From Bradyrhizobium sp. CCBAU 51765 (GTDB lineage: Bacteria > Pseudomonadota > Alphaproteobacteria > Rhizobiales > Xanthobacteraceae): a DNA stretch of 64,000 nt. The stretch spans positions 4,701,001 to 4,765,000 of the forward strand of contig NZ_CP030038.1 in NCBI RefSeq assembly GCF_015291725.1. Reading direction: 5' to 3'. A model generated the notes under the pieces. It worked only from the letters and a program-made list of their open reading frames with translations, was not told where the DNA came from and searched no databases. Position 1 is the first letter of the stretch; each line of letters starts with the position of its first letter. A program made the translations under genes and the position numbers. Below, in pieces: positions 42,306 to 50,892 of this stretch.

Positions 42306-43631
42306 ATGGTCAGGCTCAACAAGATCGTTCGCGCCTTCACGCGGGAGGGTGCGCGCGCAGTCCGCTTCACGCCCGAGATGGAGCTGAAGCGCGCGCTGAT
42401 GAACTGCCTCCTGTGGGAGGACCAGTTCTACGAGGACGGCGTCGCGATCGCCGACCGTATCAAGGCCCTCGTGCCCAAGGTCGCGCCCGCGCGCGTCGCG
42501 CAGCTTGCGATCGAGGCGCGCGAGGTGATGAAGCTGCGGCACGCGCCGCTGCTCGTCATCCGCGAGATGGCCCGGAGCGAGAAGCACCGCGGCCTCGTCG
42601 CGGACACGCTCGCCCAGGTGATCCAGCGCCCCGACGAGATGACGGAGCTGCTCGCGATCTACTGGGCGGATGCGCTGGGGCCGATGCAGCAGCGCAAGCG
42701 TCAGCCGGTCTCGGCGCAGGTCAAGAAGGGTCTTGCCCGCGCGCTGACCAAGTTCGACGCCTACCAGCTCGCCAAGTGGGATCGCGACGGCGCGGTGCGG
42801 ATCAGGGACGTGCTGTTCCTGGTCCACGCCAAGCCGAAAGACGCCGAGCAGGCCAAGGTGTGGAAGCAGCTCGTCGACGGCGAGCTCGCCTCCCCCGACA
42901 CCTGGGAGGTCTCGCTGTCGGCCGGCCAGAACAAGCGCGAGACCTTCGAGCGGCTGATCGCCGAGCGAAAGCTCGGCGGCCTGGCGCTCTTGCGCAATCT
43001 GCGGCTGATGCAGAACGCGCAGGTCCCGCGCGAGACCATCGCAGGCGCGATCGAGGCGATGCGGACGGATCGTATCCTGCCCTATCGCTTCATCACGGCG
43101 GCGCGCTATGCGCCGGACTTCGAGCCCGAACTCGAAGCTGCGATGCTCAAGTCGATCAAGGACCATGTGCGGCTTCCGGGCCGGACGCGGCTTCTGATCG
43201 ACGTGTCGGGCTCGATGTTCGCGACCCTCTCCGCGCAGTCGGAAATGACGCGCGCGGAGGCAGCGTGTGGCCTTGCCATCCTCGCGCGCGAGATCTGCGA
43301 CGAGGTCGAGATCTTCACCTTCAGCAATGAAGTCGTGAAGGTTCCGCCCCGCCGCGGCTTCGCGCTCAGGGACGCGATCATCAACTCGCAGCCGCACGGC
43401 GGGACCTATCTCGGCAAGGCAGTGACGGAGATCGACCGCAAGGGCGATCGCCTTATCGTCTTCACCGACGAGCAGAGCCACGACCAGGTGCCCGAGCCCA
43501 GGGCGCGCGGCACCATGGTCAACGTGGCCTCGTATCAGCACGGTGTCGGTCACGGCGCCTGGACGCGCGTCAACGGCTTCTCGGAAGCCGTGGTCGCGTG
43601 GATCGCGGCGTCGGAGACGGCGTTGAACTGA
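42306..43631 (+). CDS. rsr: TROVE domain Ro60 ortholog (Rsr), RNA-binding ring with vWA
   Basis: 441 residues from an ATG with AGGAGG six bases upstream. The N-terminal two thirds is the TROVE HEAT-repeat ring (TPEMELKRALMNCLLWEDQF, LLVIREMARSEKHRGLVADT, RETIAGAIEAMRTDRILPYR). The C-terminal von Willebrand A domain has an intact MIDAS (DVSGSM near 298, FTDE later). Ro60/Rsr binds Y RNA on the outside of the ring and single-stranded ends of defective RNA in the centre; in Deinococcus it tethers PNPase. The four Y RNA-like units directly upstream are its probable partners, and rtcB follows 113 bases later. Confidence 0.93.
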   Translation: MVRLNKIVRAFTREGARAVRFTPEMELKRALMNCLLWEDQFYEDGVAIADRIKALVPKVAPARVAQLAIEAREVMKLRHAPLLVIREMARSEKHRGLVADTLAQVIQRPDEMTELLAIYWADALGPMQQRKRQPVSAQVKKGLARALTKFDAYQLAKWDRDGAVRIRDVLFLVHAKPKDAEQAKVWKQLVDGELASPDTWEVSLSAGQNKRETFERLIAERKLGGLALLRNLRLMQNAQVPRETIAGAIEAMRTDRILPYRFITAARYAPDFEPELEAAMLKSIKDHVRLPGRTRLLIDVSGSMFATLSAQSEMTRAEAACGLAILAREICDEVEIFTFSNEVVKVPPRRGFALRDAIINSQPHGGTYLGKAVTEIDRKGDRLIVFTDEQSHDQVPEPRARGTMVNVASYQHGVGHGAWTRVNGFSEAVVAWIAASETALN

Positions 43632-43645
43632 TGCGCAACGACAAC

Positions 43646-43725
43646 GGCCCCGGACGCAGGACACTGCGCCCGGGGGCCTCAGAACTCTCTGAAATGATCC
43701 GCCCACCCGCTATGGTGGGAGCGGA
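43646..43725 (+). other. Two hairpins between rsr and rtcB
   Basis: The first (43646-43678) pairs CCCCGG and CGCAG with CTGCG and CCGGGG around GACA. The second (43698-43725) pairs TCCGC and CCACC with GGTGG and GCGGA. No T-run follows the first, so it is not a simple terminator. The pair may be an RNA-processing or partial-termination site that sets the ratio of the two proteins. Confidence 0.5.
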
Positions 43726-43744
43726 ATGACAAGGACCCACGACC

Positions 43745-45085
43745 ATGCGACGACCCGATCCCTACATGGAACGCGCCCGCGAGCTCTGCCTCGCCGCCGG
43801 TGTCGATCCCGACTCGCGCGTCGGCGAAGGACGCGGCCAGCCGGCCTGGTGCCTGTACAAGGACGCTGCGCGCAAGGAGCATCTTGCCCGCGAGGCCAAT
43901 GCGACCGCGAGCTCGATCGCCGCGTTCCGGACGCAGGATGCCCGCTTCCAGAATGCGCCGCTGAAGGTGTTCGGCCCGCATGAGGACGCCACGATCGCCC
44001 AGATGCGCAATTGCATGGCCATCGGCAACGTCGTCTCCGGCGTGATCTGCGCCGACGGCCATCTCGGCTATGCGCAGCCGGTCGGCGGGGTCATCGCCTA
44101 TGAGAAGCAGATCAGCATCTCCGGCGTCGGCTTCGACATCGGCTGCGGCAACATGGCGGCTCGGCTCGACACGCGCTTCGACGACATCGCGGGGATCGCT
44201 CCCACGATCATCCGCGACGTCGCCAAGACGATCTCGTTCGGCGTCGGCCGTGCCAACGCGGAACGGGCCGAGCACGACCTGTTCGACGACGGCGATGCCT
44301 GGCGCGAAAGCGACATGGAATCCTACCGCCAGAAGGCGGTGGCCCAGCTCGGCACGGTCGGATCGGGCAACCACTATGTCGACCTCATGCGCGACGAGGA
44401 AGGCTTCGTCTGGATCGGCGTCCACTTCGGCAGCCGCGGCCTCGGACACACCTCCGCGACGCGCTACCTCAAGGCCGCCGGCGGAAAAGACGGCATGAAC
44501 GTCCCGCCCGCCGTGGTCGACGAGGATAGCGAGCTCGGACGCCGCTACATCGCGGCGATGCAGCTCGCCGGGCGTTATGCCTATGCGGGCCGCGAGTGGG
44601 TCGTCGAGCGCGTCCGCCGGATCATCGGCGGCAGCGTCACCGAGAGCGTGCACAACCACCACAATTACGCCTGGCGTGAGACCCACGACGGCAAGGATTT
44701 GTGGGTGGTGCGCAAGGGCGCGACCCCGGCGTTTCCCGGCCAGAAGGGATTCGTCGGCGGCTCCATGGGCGACGATGCCGTCATTCTCGAAGGCGTCGAC
44801 AGCCCGGAGGCCAAGGCCTCGCTCTACTCGACCGTGCACGGCGCCGGCCGCCTGTTCGGACGACGTGAGGCGAAGCGGCGCTTCTCGCGCGACGAGATGG
44901 ACCGCTGGCTCAACGAGCGCGGCGTCACCTTGATCGGTGCCGACCTCGACGAGAGCCCGATGGCCTATCGCCGCCTACCGGACGTGCTGGCGCAGCACGC
45001 CGGCACCGTGACGGTGCTGCACACGCTGCGGCCGTTCGCCGTCGCCATGGCCGGCGAAGGCGAGTTCGATCCGTGGAAGGACTGA
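43745..45085 (+). CDS. rtcB: RtcB family RNA ligase
   Basis: 446 residues. RtcB joins 2',3'-cyclic phosphate or 3'-phosphate ends to 5'-OH ends using GTP and Mn2+. Metal and catalytic motifs are present: GFDIGCGNMA (Mn-binding Cys near 133), GSGNHYVDL, VHFGSRGLGH, the guanylylated-His region ESVHNHHNYAW (near 302), KGATPAFPGQKGFVGGSMGD and STVHGAGR. Together with Rsr it forms the core of the RNA-repair operon known from Salmonella (rsr-yrlBA-rtcBA), but no rtcA cyclase or rtcR regulator is adjacent. Confidence 0.95.
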   Translation: MRRPDPYMERARELCLAAGVDPDSRVGEGRGQPAWCLYKDAARKEHLAREANATASSIAAFRTQDARFQNAPLKVFGPHEDATIAQMRNCMAIGNVVSGVICADGHLGYAQPVGGVIAYEKQISISGVGFDIGCGNMAARLDTRFDDIAGIAPTIIRDVAKTISFGVGRANAERAEHDLFDDGDAWRESDMESYRQKAVAQLGTVGSGNHYVDLMRDEEGFVWIGVHFGSRGLGHTSATRYLKAAGGKDGMNVPPAVVDEDSELGRRYIAAMQLAGRYAYAGREWVVERVRRIIGGSVTESVHNHHNYAWRETHDGKDLWVVRKGATPAFPGQKGFVGGSMGDDAVILEGVDSPEAKASLYSTVHGAGRLFGRREAKRRFSRDEMDRWLNERGVTLIGADLDESPMAYRRLPDVLAQHAGTVTVLHTLRPFAVAMAGEGEFDPWKD

Positions 45086-45095
45086 GGACAGCATC

Positions 45096-45127
45096 GCGAG
45101 CGGGAGGCAACGCCTTCCGCTCGCTTT
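45096..45127 (+). terminator. Rho-independent terminator after rtcB
   Basis: GCGAGCGGGAGGC (45096-45108), loop AAC, GCCTTCCGCTCGC (45112-45124), a 13-bp stem with one G-U pair, then TTTGCTTG. It lies 11 bases after the rtcB stop and ends the Y RNA-rsr-rtcB unit. Confidence 0.75.
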
Positions 45128-45168
45128 GCTTGTCGCGGCAGAGCTCGATGACCGGGCCGCGTTTCGCG

Positions 45169-46356
45169 TCAGCCCGCGCCGACCGCCTGATAGGCCAGGC
45201 GCTTGAACTCGAAGAAGAACGGATTCCAGAAGCCCATGTAGCGCTGGGCCATCAGCACGCCGGCGGTATTGGCCTCAGGGCAAATCCACCAATGGGTGCC
45301 GGCAAGGCCGCCCCACTGGAATTCGCCGCTCGCGTTCGGCGGATCGAACGGTGTCGGCGCGAAGGTGACGGCGCCGCCGAGGCCGAATCCCTTGCCAGGG
45401 ATCGGGCCGAGATTGGCGAAGCGGATGGTCTGCCCCGCGGGCAGCTGGTTCGTCATCATCTGCCGCAGCGTGTCCGGCTTCAGCAGCGTGTCCGAACCGG
45501 GCAGCAGAGCGCGGACCAGCGCCAGCATATCGGGTAAGGTCGAGACCAGACCGCCACCGCCCGACAGCCGCGGCAATTGCCGCCGATAGGCTTGCGGATA
45601 AGGCAGATGGTCCGCCCGGGTGAGGCCGGGCTTCATGGGATCGAGCACATCAGCGCCATTGTAGAGTGCAACCAGCCTGCCTTGCTGCGCCTCGGGAACG
45701 TGGAAGCCCGTATCGGTCATGCCGAGGGGATCGAAGATGCGCAACTTCAGAAACACATCGAGCGCCTGGCCGGAGACGACCTCCACGACACGGCCGAGCA
45801 CGTCCGTCGCCACCGAATATTCCCAGGCCGTACCAGGGTGATAGGACAGCGGCAGCTCGGCCAGTTGTTCGATCAGGTCGGTTAGCGGCGTCAGCGGATT
45901 GAGCACGCGCGCCTCGTTGTAGCCTTTGAACAGCACCGTGCCGGGATCGAAGATGCCGTAGCTGAGACCGGAGGTATGGGTCAGGAGCTGGCGGATCGTG
46001 ATCGGGCTCTTGGCCGGCTCGGCGTCCGACAGACTTGCCGCACCCTGCTTGAGCACCTTGCGATTGCCGAGCTGCGGCAGGAATTTCTCGATCGCATCAT
46101 CGAGCCCGATGCGGCCTTCCTCCACCAGCAGCATGATCGCGCAGGTGACGAAGATCTTGGTGTTGGAAAACGCGCGGAAGATATGGTCGGGCCGCAGCGT
46201 CGTGTTCGCCTCACGGTCGGCAGAGCCGACGCATTGCTGGTCGACCACCTCGCGGCCGCGCAGCACCGCTCAGGATACGCCGGGAATGATCTCCTGATCG
46301 ACGTAGCGTTGCATCGCCGTCCGTACGGCGGAAAAATCAGGTGTCCCGGCGTGCAT
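45169..46356 (-). pseudogene. Serine hydrolase (beta-lactamase class C family) with early nonsense codon
   Basis: The frame from ATG 46356 reads MHAGTPDFSAVRTAMQRYVD, QEIIPGVS, then TGA (46272-46270), then AVLRGREVVDQQCVGSADRE. A TGG (Trp) is expected at that position in relatives (PGVSW). After the stop the frame is open for 367 codons with intact SxxK (SNTK), the YSV motif and the WGG/GTHWW region. So the gene is broken by one point change, or reinitiates from the GTG at 46266 without the first 29 residues. There is no ribosome binding site there. Related enzymes are periplasmic or cytoplasmic esterases/penicillin-binding-like proteins. Confidence 0.8.
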
Positions 46357-46423
46357 GTATCCCCCAATTGTGCTTGGGATCGATATAGCGCGAATTGCCG
46401 GGATATGAAGCCCACCCTGCAGC

Positions 46424-47116
46424 TCATCCCTGCTTCATCAGCACGGTGACCTGCAGGCGGCGCCGAATCCGCATGCCCTGCCGCTGGTACAGCGCAATGG
46501 CAGACGTATTGCTCGAGAACACGTGCAGGAACGGAATTTCCCCGCGCGCCTCGATCTGGCGCGCGATGGCGGCGAGCAGCGCCTGTGCGTAACCGCGCCC
46601 GCGATGATCGGGATGCACGCAGACCGCTGTCATCTCGGTGAAATTTCCGGGCTTCATCCGCTCGCCGGCCATGGCGACCAGCTCGCCGCGCGCGCGAATG
46701 CCGAGGAAAGTGCCGAGCTGGTGCGTCCGCGCCGCGAACGGCCCGGGCTTGGTCAGCTCGGTCAGTGCCATCATGGCGGGAACGTCGGCCGCGCCCAGGC
46801 GGACGATCTCGGCATCGCGCAGCGAAGCGTCGGCGGGCGAGCCGATCATCTGCTCGCCGGGCTCGGCGAGCAGCACCTTGAAGCCGGTGGGAATTTCGAC
46901 CGGCTCGAGCGTGAACAGCACCGCGACTTGCGAGCCCGACATGAGATCGCCGAGTGCCGCAAAACTTGCCACGGACATGTCGGCCATATCGGCAAACGGC
47001 GTCATGTCCACGGGATAGCGCAGAGCCCGCAGGCCGCCCTCAGCCAAGTGCCTCTGGCTGGTCGTCAGCGCGCTCCAGATCGGACGATCGAGCAGCGCCT
47101 CATCGCCGTCGGACAT
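46424..47116 (-). CDS. GNAT family N-acetyltransferase
   Basis: 230 residues. The C-terminal half is a GNAT fold with the acetyl-CoA loop VCVHPDHRGRGYAQALLAAI and FLHVFSSNTSAIALYQRQGM. The N-terminal half is a degenerate acetyltransferase-like region, as in FR47-type proteins. Substrate unknown. The gene begins four bases after the Lin0512 stop, so the two are co-transcribed. Confidence 0.88.
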   Translation of the reverse strand: MSDGDEALLDRPIWSALTTSQRHLAEGGLRALRYPVDMTPFADMADMSVASFAALGDLMSGSQVAVLFTLEPVEIPTGFKVLLAEPGEQMIGSPADASLRDAEIVRLGAADVPAMMALTELTKPGPFAARTHQLGTFLGIRARGELVAMAGERMKPGNFTEMTAVCVHPDHRGRGYAQALLAAIARQIEARGEIPFLHVFSSNTSAIALYQRQGMRIRRRLQVTVLMKQG

Positions 47117-47120
47117 CGGC

Positions 47121-47468
47121 CTAGTCCTTGTCGAAGCTGACGATGACGGCGGCGTTGGCGATGAGAATGGGGTCGTTGGCCACTTCCGTAGCCGAGGGGA
47201 TCTCCAGCCCGCCCTTGACCGCGGTCACGGTCACGGTGCCGTAAGGCAGCTCCCTGGCGACGGCTTCCTTGTCCACCGCCTCGGGGTTGGGCACGCCGAT
47301 CGTGACGTCCACGAACATGTCGTTCGCGGTCTTGCCGATCATCCGAAAGAAGCCGAGGCTCGAATGCCTGATGGCATCGGAGACCGCACGCTTGGCCGCC
47401 TTGGTGGCGTCCCTGCCGTGGACGTCGACGCCCATGCCCATCTCGGTGACACAACGAACGCGGGTCAT
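47121..47468 (-). CDS. Lin0512 family protein
   Basis: 115 residues from MTRVRCVTEMGMGVDVHGRD, preceded by AGGA. The family pattern is clear: TKAAKRAVSDAIRHSSLGFF, VDVTIGVPNPEAVDKEAVAR and the hydrophobic C-terminus. Lin0512 proteins are small, conserved and uncharacterised, and form symmetric oligomers in structures. Co-transcribed with the acetyltransferase. Confidence 0.88.
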   Translation of the reverse strand: MTRVRCVTEMGMGVDVHGRDATKAAKRAVSDAIRHSSLGFFRMIGKTANDMFVDVTIGVPNPEAVDKEAVARELPYGTVTVTAVKGGLEIPSATEVANDPILIANAAVIVSFDKD

Positions 47469-47568
47469 TTCATATTCCTGTGGTTGTTGGGTGAATGAGA
47501 GTGTCGGGGATCGGGGATCGCAACACAAGCGGTGATGAAGTTAGCAGGAGATCTCCGCCGAGACTTCC

Positions 47569-47646
47569 GTCATTGCGAGCGCAGCGAAGCAATCCAGAAT
47601 CTTACGGCGGAGGCAGCCTGGATTGCTTCGCTGCGCTCGCAATGAC
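47569..47646. repeat. Perfect 29-bp inverted repeat
   Basis: The left arm 47569-47597 starts GTCATTGCGAGCGCAGCGAA; the right arm 47618-47646 is its exact reverse complement and ends GCAATGAC. The loop is 20 bases. It lies between Lin0512 (upstream side) and the 3' end of the acetolactate-synthase-like gene. The sequence type is common in rhizobial and other alphaproteobacterial intergenic DNA. Confidence 0.85.
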
Positions 47647-47673
47647 GGTGTGGGAACCGTCTCGCCGCATCAA

Positions 47674-49338
47674 TCAAGCCTTCGCCTTCTCATGCGCCCG
47701 CAGCTCGTCCACGAGCACGCGCACGTTCTCGGAGTAATTGATCGGGATCGAGACCAGGTGCACGCCGCCTTCCTTGAAGGCGGCCTCAAGCGTCGGGCCG
47801 AAGCTGTCGATGCTCTCGATGCGGTGGCCCTTGGCGCCATAAGCCCTCGCATAGAGGACGAAGTCGGGATTGCCAAAGGTCATGCCGTAGTCGGCAAAGT
47901 GATCGACGACCTGCTTCCAGCGGATCATGCCGTAGGCGTTGTCCTCCAGCACCAGCACGACCAGGTTGAGCTTGAGGCGGACCGCCGTCTCCATCTCCTG
48001 GCTGTTCATCATGAAGCCGCCGTCGCCGGCAACCGCAAGCACGCGGCGATCGGGATAGAGCATCGCGGCCATCATCGCCGACGGCAGGCCGGCGCCCATG
48101 GTCGCCAGCGCGTTGTCGAGCAGCAGCGTGTTGGCGACGCGCGTGCGGTAGTTGCGCGCAAACCAGATCTTGTACATGCCGTTGTCGAGCGCGACGATGC
48201 CGTTCTCGGGGATCACCTGGCGGATGTCGTGCACGATACGCTGCGGCGTCGGCGGCCAGCGCGCCTCGGTGGCCCGGTCGGCGATGTGATTCAGGATCTC
48301 TTCCCGCAACGGCAGCAGCGCCGCGGCCTGCGGCACTTTGCCTTCGAGCCGATCCGCCAGCAGCTCCAGGCTCGGGCCGACGTCCCCGACGACCTCGGCA
48401 TCGGGGAAATAGACCTGTTCGACGCTCGCCGGCGTGTAGCTGACGTGAATGACCTTCGGGCCCGAGGGGCCCATGATGAAGGGCGGTTTCTCGATCGGAT
48501 CGTGGCCGATCGCGACGATCAAATCGGCGGCATCGATCGCGTCATGGACGTAGTCGCGCTCCGACAGCGCGGCGGTCCCCATATAGAGATTGGTACCGCC
48601 GGGCACGGTCCCCTTCCCCATCTGCGTTGTGAAGAACGGAATGCCGGTCCGCCGCACGAAGCTTGCGATGCCGTGTGTCGACCGCGGCCGGCTGGTCGCG
48701 GCTCCCATCATCACCAGCGGGCGCCTTGCGGCCATGATCATCTCGGCGGCACGGTCGAGCGCGGCACGGTGGGCGACGGGGATTTCGATCGGATGGACGG
48801 GGACCACGGGAACGCCGGGCACTTCGTCGCCGGCAACGTCTTCGGGCAGTTCGAGATGCACCGGCCCGGGCCGCTCCTCCATCGCGACGCGGAAGGCATC
48901 GCGCACCACGGTCGGGATGCTGGAGGCGCTGACGATCTGCCGCGACAGCTTGGTCAGCGGCTTCATGGTCGCCACCACGTCCACGATCTGGAAGCGGGCC
49001 TGCCGGCTGCTCATGATCGGCTTCTGGCCGGTGATCAGGATCATCGGCATGGCGCCGAGATGCGCATAGGCGGCGCCCGTCGACAGGTTGAGAGCACCGG
49101 GGCCGAGCGTCGACAGACAAACGCCGGGCCTGCCGGTCAGGCGCCCATGCGTGGCAGCCATGAAGGCCGCGGCCTGCTCGTGACGGGTCAGGACCAGTTC
49201 GATCCTGGACGCGCGCAGCGATTCCACCAGGTCCAGGTTCTCTTCGCCGGGAATGCCGAAGATTCTGTCGACACCTTCGTTCTCCAGCGCCGCGACGAAT
49301 AGATCCGATCCCTTAACCTTGCGTTCCTGCCCGCTCAT
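47674..49338 (-). CDS. Acetolactate synthase large subunit-like TPP enzyme
   Basis: 554 residues from MSGQERKVKGSDLFVAALEN. Three-domain TPP enzyme: the catalytic Glu is in LTRHEQAAAFMA, the middle domain follows, and the TPP motif GDGGFMMNSQEMETAVRLKL ends with EDNAYGMI. The sequence is closer to catabolic AlsS-like enzymes than to biosynthetic IlvB, and no small subunit is nearby. It would make acetolactate from pyruvate or act on a related 2-oxoacid; substrate not certain. Monocistronic, divergent from the MarR-GNAT gene. Confidence 0.88.
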   Translation of the reverse strand: MSGQERKVKGSDLFVAALENEGVDRIFGIPGEENLDLVESLRASRIELVLTRHEQAAAFMAATHGRLTGRPGVCLSTLGPGALNLSTGAAYAHLGAMPMILITGQKPIMSSRQARFQIVDVVATMKPLTKLSRQIVSASSIPTVVRDAFRVAMEERPGPVHLELPEDVAGDEVPGVPVVPVHPIEIPVAHRAALDRAAEMIMAARRPLVMMGAATSRPRSTHGIASFVRRTGIPFFTTQMGKGTVPGGTNLYMGTAALSERDYVHDAIDAADLIVAIGHDPIEKPPFIMGPSGPKVIHVSYTPASVEQVYFPDAEVVGDVGPSLELLADRLEGKVPQAAALLPLREEILNHIADRATEARWPPTPQRIVHDIRQVIPENGIVALDNGMYKIWFARNYRTRVANTLLLDNALATMGAGLPSAMMAAMLYPDRRVLAVAGDGGFMMNSQEMETAVRLKLNLVVLVLEDNAYGMIRWKQVVDHFADYGMTFGNPDFVLYARAYGAKGHRIESIDSFGPTLEAAFKEGGVHLVSIPINYSENVRVLVDELRAHEKAKA

Positions 49339-49520
49339 GTCGTCTCCACTCGCTGTGCTGGTTCGTGAGGGTGTCACGGCAGCCTGGCGCATGGTAGCGG
49401 TCGCCCGCACAGGCACAAATCACAATGCATTCGTGATGGCGTGGAACTGTCTACAGGAGCTGCATGTCGAAGCGGTACGCCCGTTCGCGGGGCCCGAAAT
49501 CCGCAGATCATCGAGCCGGA

Positions 49521-49555
49521 TTGACAGACCCATATATCTGACTAAAGTCAGATAT
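49521..49555 (+). promoter_or_regulatory. Promoter with overlapping operator for the MarR-GNAT gene
   Basis: TTGACA (49521-49526), 16 bases, TAAAGT (49543-49548). Overlapping the -10 is a perfect inverted repeat ATATCTGACT (49534-49543), two bases, AGTCAGATAT (49546-49555). The start codon is at 49557, so transcription would begin at or within a base or two of the ATG and the mRNA would be leaderless. The operator matches the usual size of a MarR site. Confidence 0.75.
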
Positions 49556-49556
49556 C

Positions 49557-50429
49557 ATGCTCGATCCCGTTTCCCGCGTTCGCCGCTTCAATCGCGCAGT
49601 TACCTCCGCCGTCGGCGCGCTCGACACCTCGTTCCTGGGCCGTGGCCGGCCGCTCGGCGCAGCACGCGTGCTCAATGCGATCGGGCATGGCCGCTCCGAC
49701 GTGGCGGAGATCCGTGATTATCTGGGCCTTGATTCCGGATTGATGAGCCGCCTCTTGCGCAGTCTTGAAGACGAAGGGCTGGTCGAGACCGAAGCGCATC
49801 AGGACGATGCGCGCCGGCGGGTCGCGACATTGACGCGGGCCGGCAAGCGCGAGTTCGCAGCCTACGAGGCGTTGTCCAACGCGCAGGCCGAGGGCCTCCT
49901 CACGCAGCATTCGCAACGCGATGCGCTGCTGGCGGCGATGGACCTGATCGCCTCGGCGCTGACGCGCGAGCGCGTAGCGCTGGACGAGATGGATCCCCGC
50001 TGCGAGGAAGCACGCTACTGCCTCGGCGAGTACTATGCCGAGCTCGGCCGCCGCTTCAGCCAGGGCTTCGACGTCTCGCTGTCGCGCGACCCCGACGCCA
50101 AGGACATGCGCCGCCCGCGCGGCAGCTTCATCGTCGCCATGTCGGACACGCTGCCGATCGGCTGCGTTGGATTGAAGGGAACCGACCACGGCTACGCCGA
50201 GATCAAGCGGCTGTGGGTGGCGCCTGCCGCGCGCGGATTGCGGCTCGGCCGCCGCCTGATGGATGTGGCCGAGAGCGCGGCGCGGGAACTCGGCATCACG
50301 CTGCTGCGGCTCGACACCAACAGCGCGCTTGCCGAAGCCGGTCAGCTCTATCGCAGCACAGGCTGGCGCGAGATCCCCCGCTTCAACGACGATCCCTATC
50401 CGGACCTCTTCTTCGAGAAGCGCCTCTGA
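49557..50429 (+). CDS. MarR regulator fused to GNAT acetyltransferase
   Basis: 290 residues. Residues 1-140 are a MarR winged helix-turn-helix (DVAEIRDYLGLDSGLMSRLL, EDEGLVETEAHQDDARRRVA). Residues 150-290 are a GNAT domain (IKRLWVAPAARGLRLGRRLM, LLRLDTNSALAEAGQLYRST). This domain pairing is a recurrent family. The acetyltransferase may modify a small molecule that the MarR half senses. No ribosome binding site precedes the ATG, in line with a leaderless transcript. Confidence 0.92.
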   Translation: MLDPVSRVRRFNRAVTSAVGALDTSFLGRGRPLGAARVLNAIGHGRSDVAEIRDYLGLDSGLMSRLLRSLEDEGLVETEAHQDDARRRVATLTRAGKREFAAYEALSNAQAEGLLTQHSQRDALLAAMDLIASALTRERVALDEMDPRCEEARYCLGEYYAELGRRFSQGFDVSLSRDPDAKDMRRPRGSFIVAMSDTLPIGCVGLKGTDHGYAEIKRLWVAPAARGLRLGRRLMDVAESAARELGITLLRLDTNSALAEAGQLYRSTGWREIPRFNDDPYPDLFFEKRL

Positions 50430-50484
50430 GCCGGACCGGTTCGCGATGTCAGCGCGTTATGATCGAAACCCCAGGAGCTTCGAT

Positions 50485-50871
50485 ATGACGAGAGACGATC
50501 TTGCCGCGAACTACCGCGACTACATCACCTGCCTGAACCGGCGGGACTGGCCGTCCCTCGGACAGTTCGTGCATGACAAGGTTAACCACAACGCGCAGCC
50601 CCTCGGGCTGGCAGGCTATCGCGCGATGCTGGAACGGGACGTGCGAGAGATCCCGGACCTGCAATTCCACATCGAGATGCTGATCTCCGATCCTCCGCGC
50701 ATCGCCGCCCGACTGAAGTTTGATTGCACGCCAGCCGGGACATTCATGGGTCTTGCGATCAATGGAAGGCGCGTGTCGTTCTGCGAGAACGTGTTCTACG
50801 AGTTTCATGACCGAAAGATACGGCAGGTCTGGTCGGTGATCGACAAGGCCGCGATCGAGGCGCAGCTCTGA
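50485..50871 (+). CDS. SnoaL-like / ester cyclase family protein
   Basis: 128 residues from MTRDDLAANYRDYITCLNRR; AGGAG lies seven bases before the ATG. The NTF2-like alpha+beta barrel pattern of ester cyclases is visible: LGQFVHDKVNHNAQPLGLAG, LQFHIEMLISDPPRIAARLK and RKIRQVWSVIDKAAIEAQL at the C-terminus. Probably acts on a small polyketide-like or ester substrate; unknown. It follows the MarR-GNAT gene by 55 bases and may share its transcript. Confidence 0.85.
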   Translation: MTRDDLAANYRDYITCLNRRDWPSLGQFVHDKVNHNAQPLGLAGYRAMLERDVREIPDLQFHIEMLISDPPRIAARLKFDCTPAGTFMGLAINGRRVSFCENVFYEFHDRKIRQVWSVIDKAAIEAQL

Positions 50872-50892
50872 CGCCGCGCCTCGATCTCGAAT

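Noticed and set aside
41238-42370. Long open reading frames across the Y RNA region, for example 41306-42370 on the minus strand
   Set aside because: They cross four repeated RNA motifs and the terminator, have no family similarity, and reflect the GC-rich composition.
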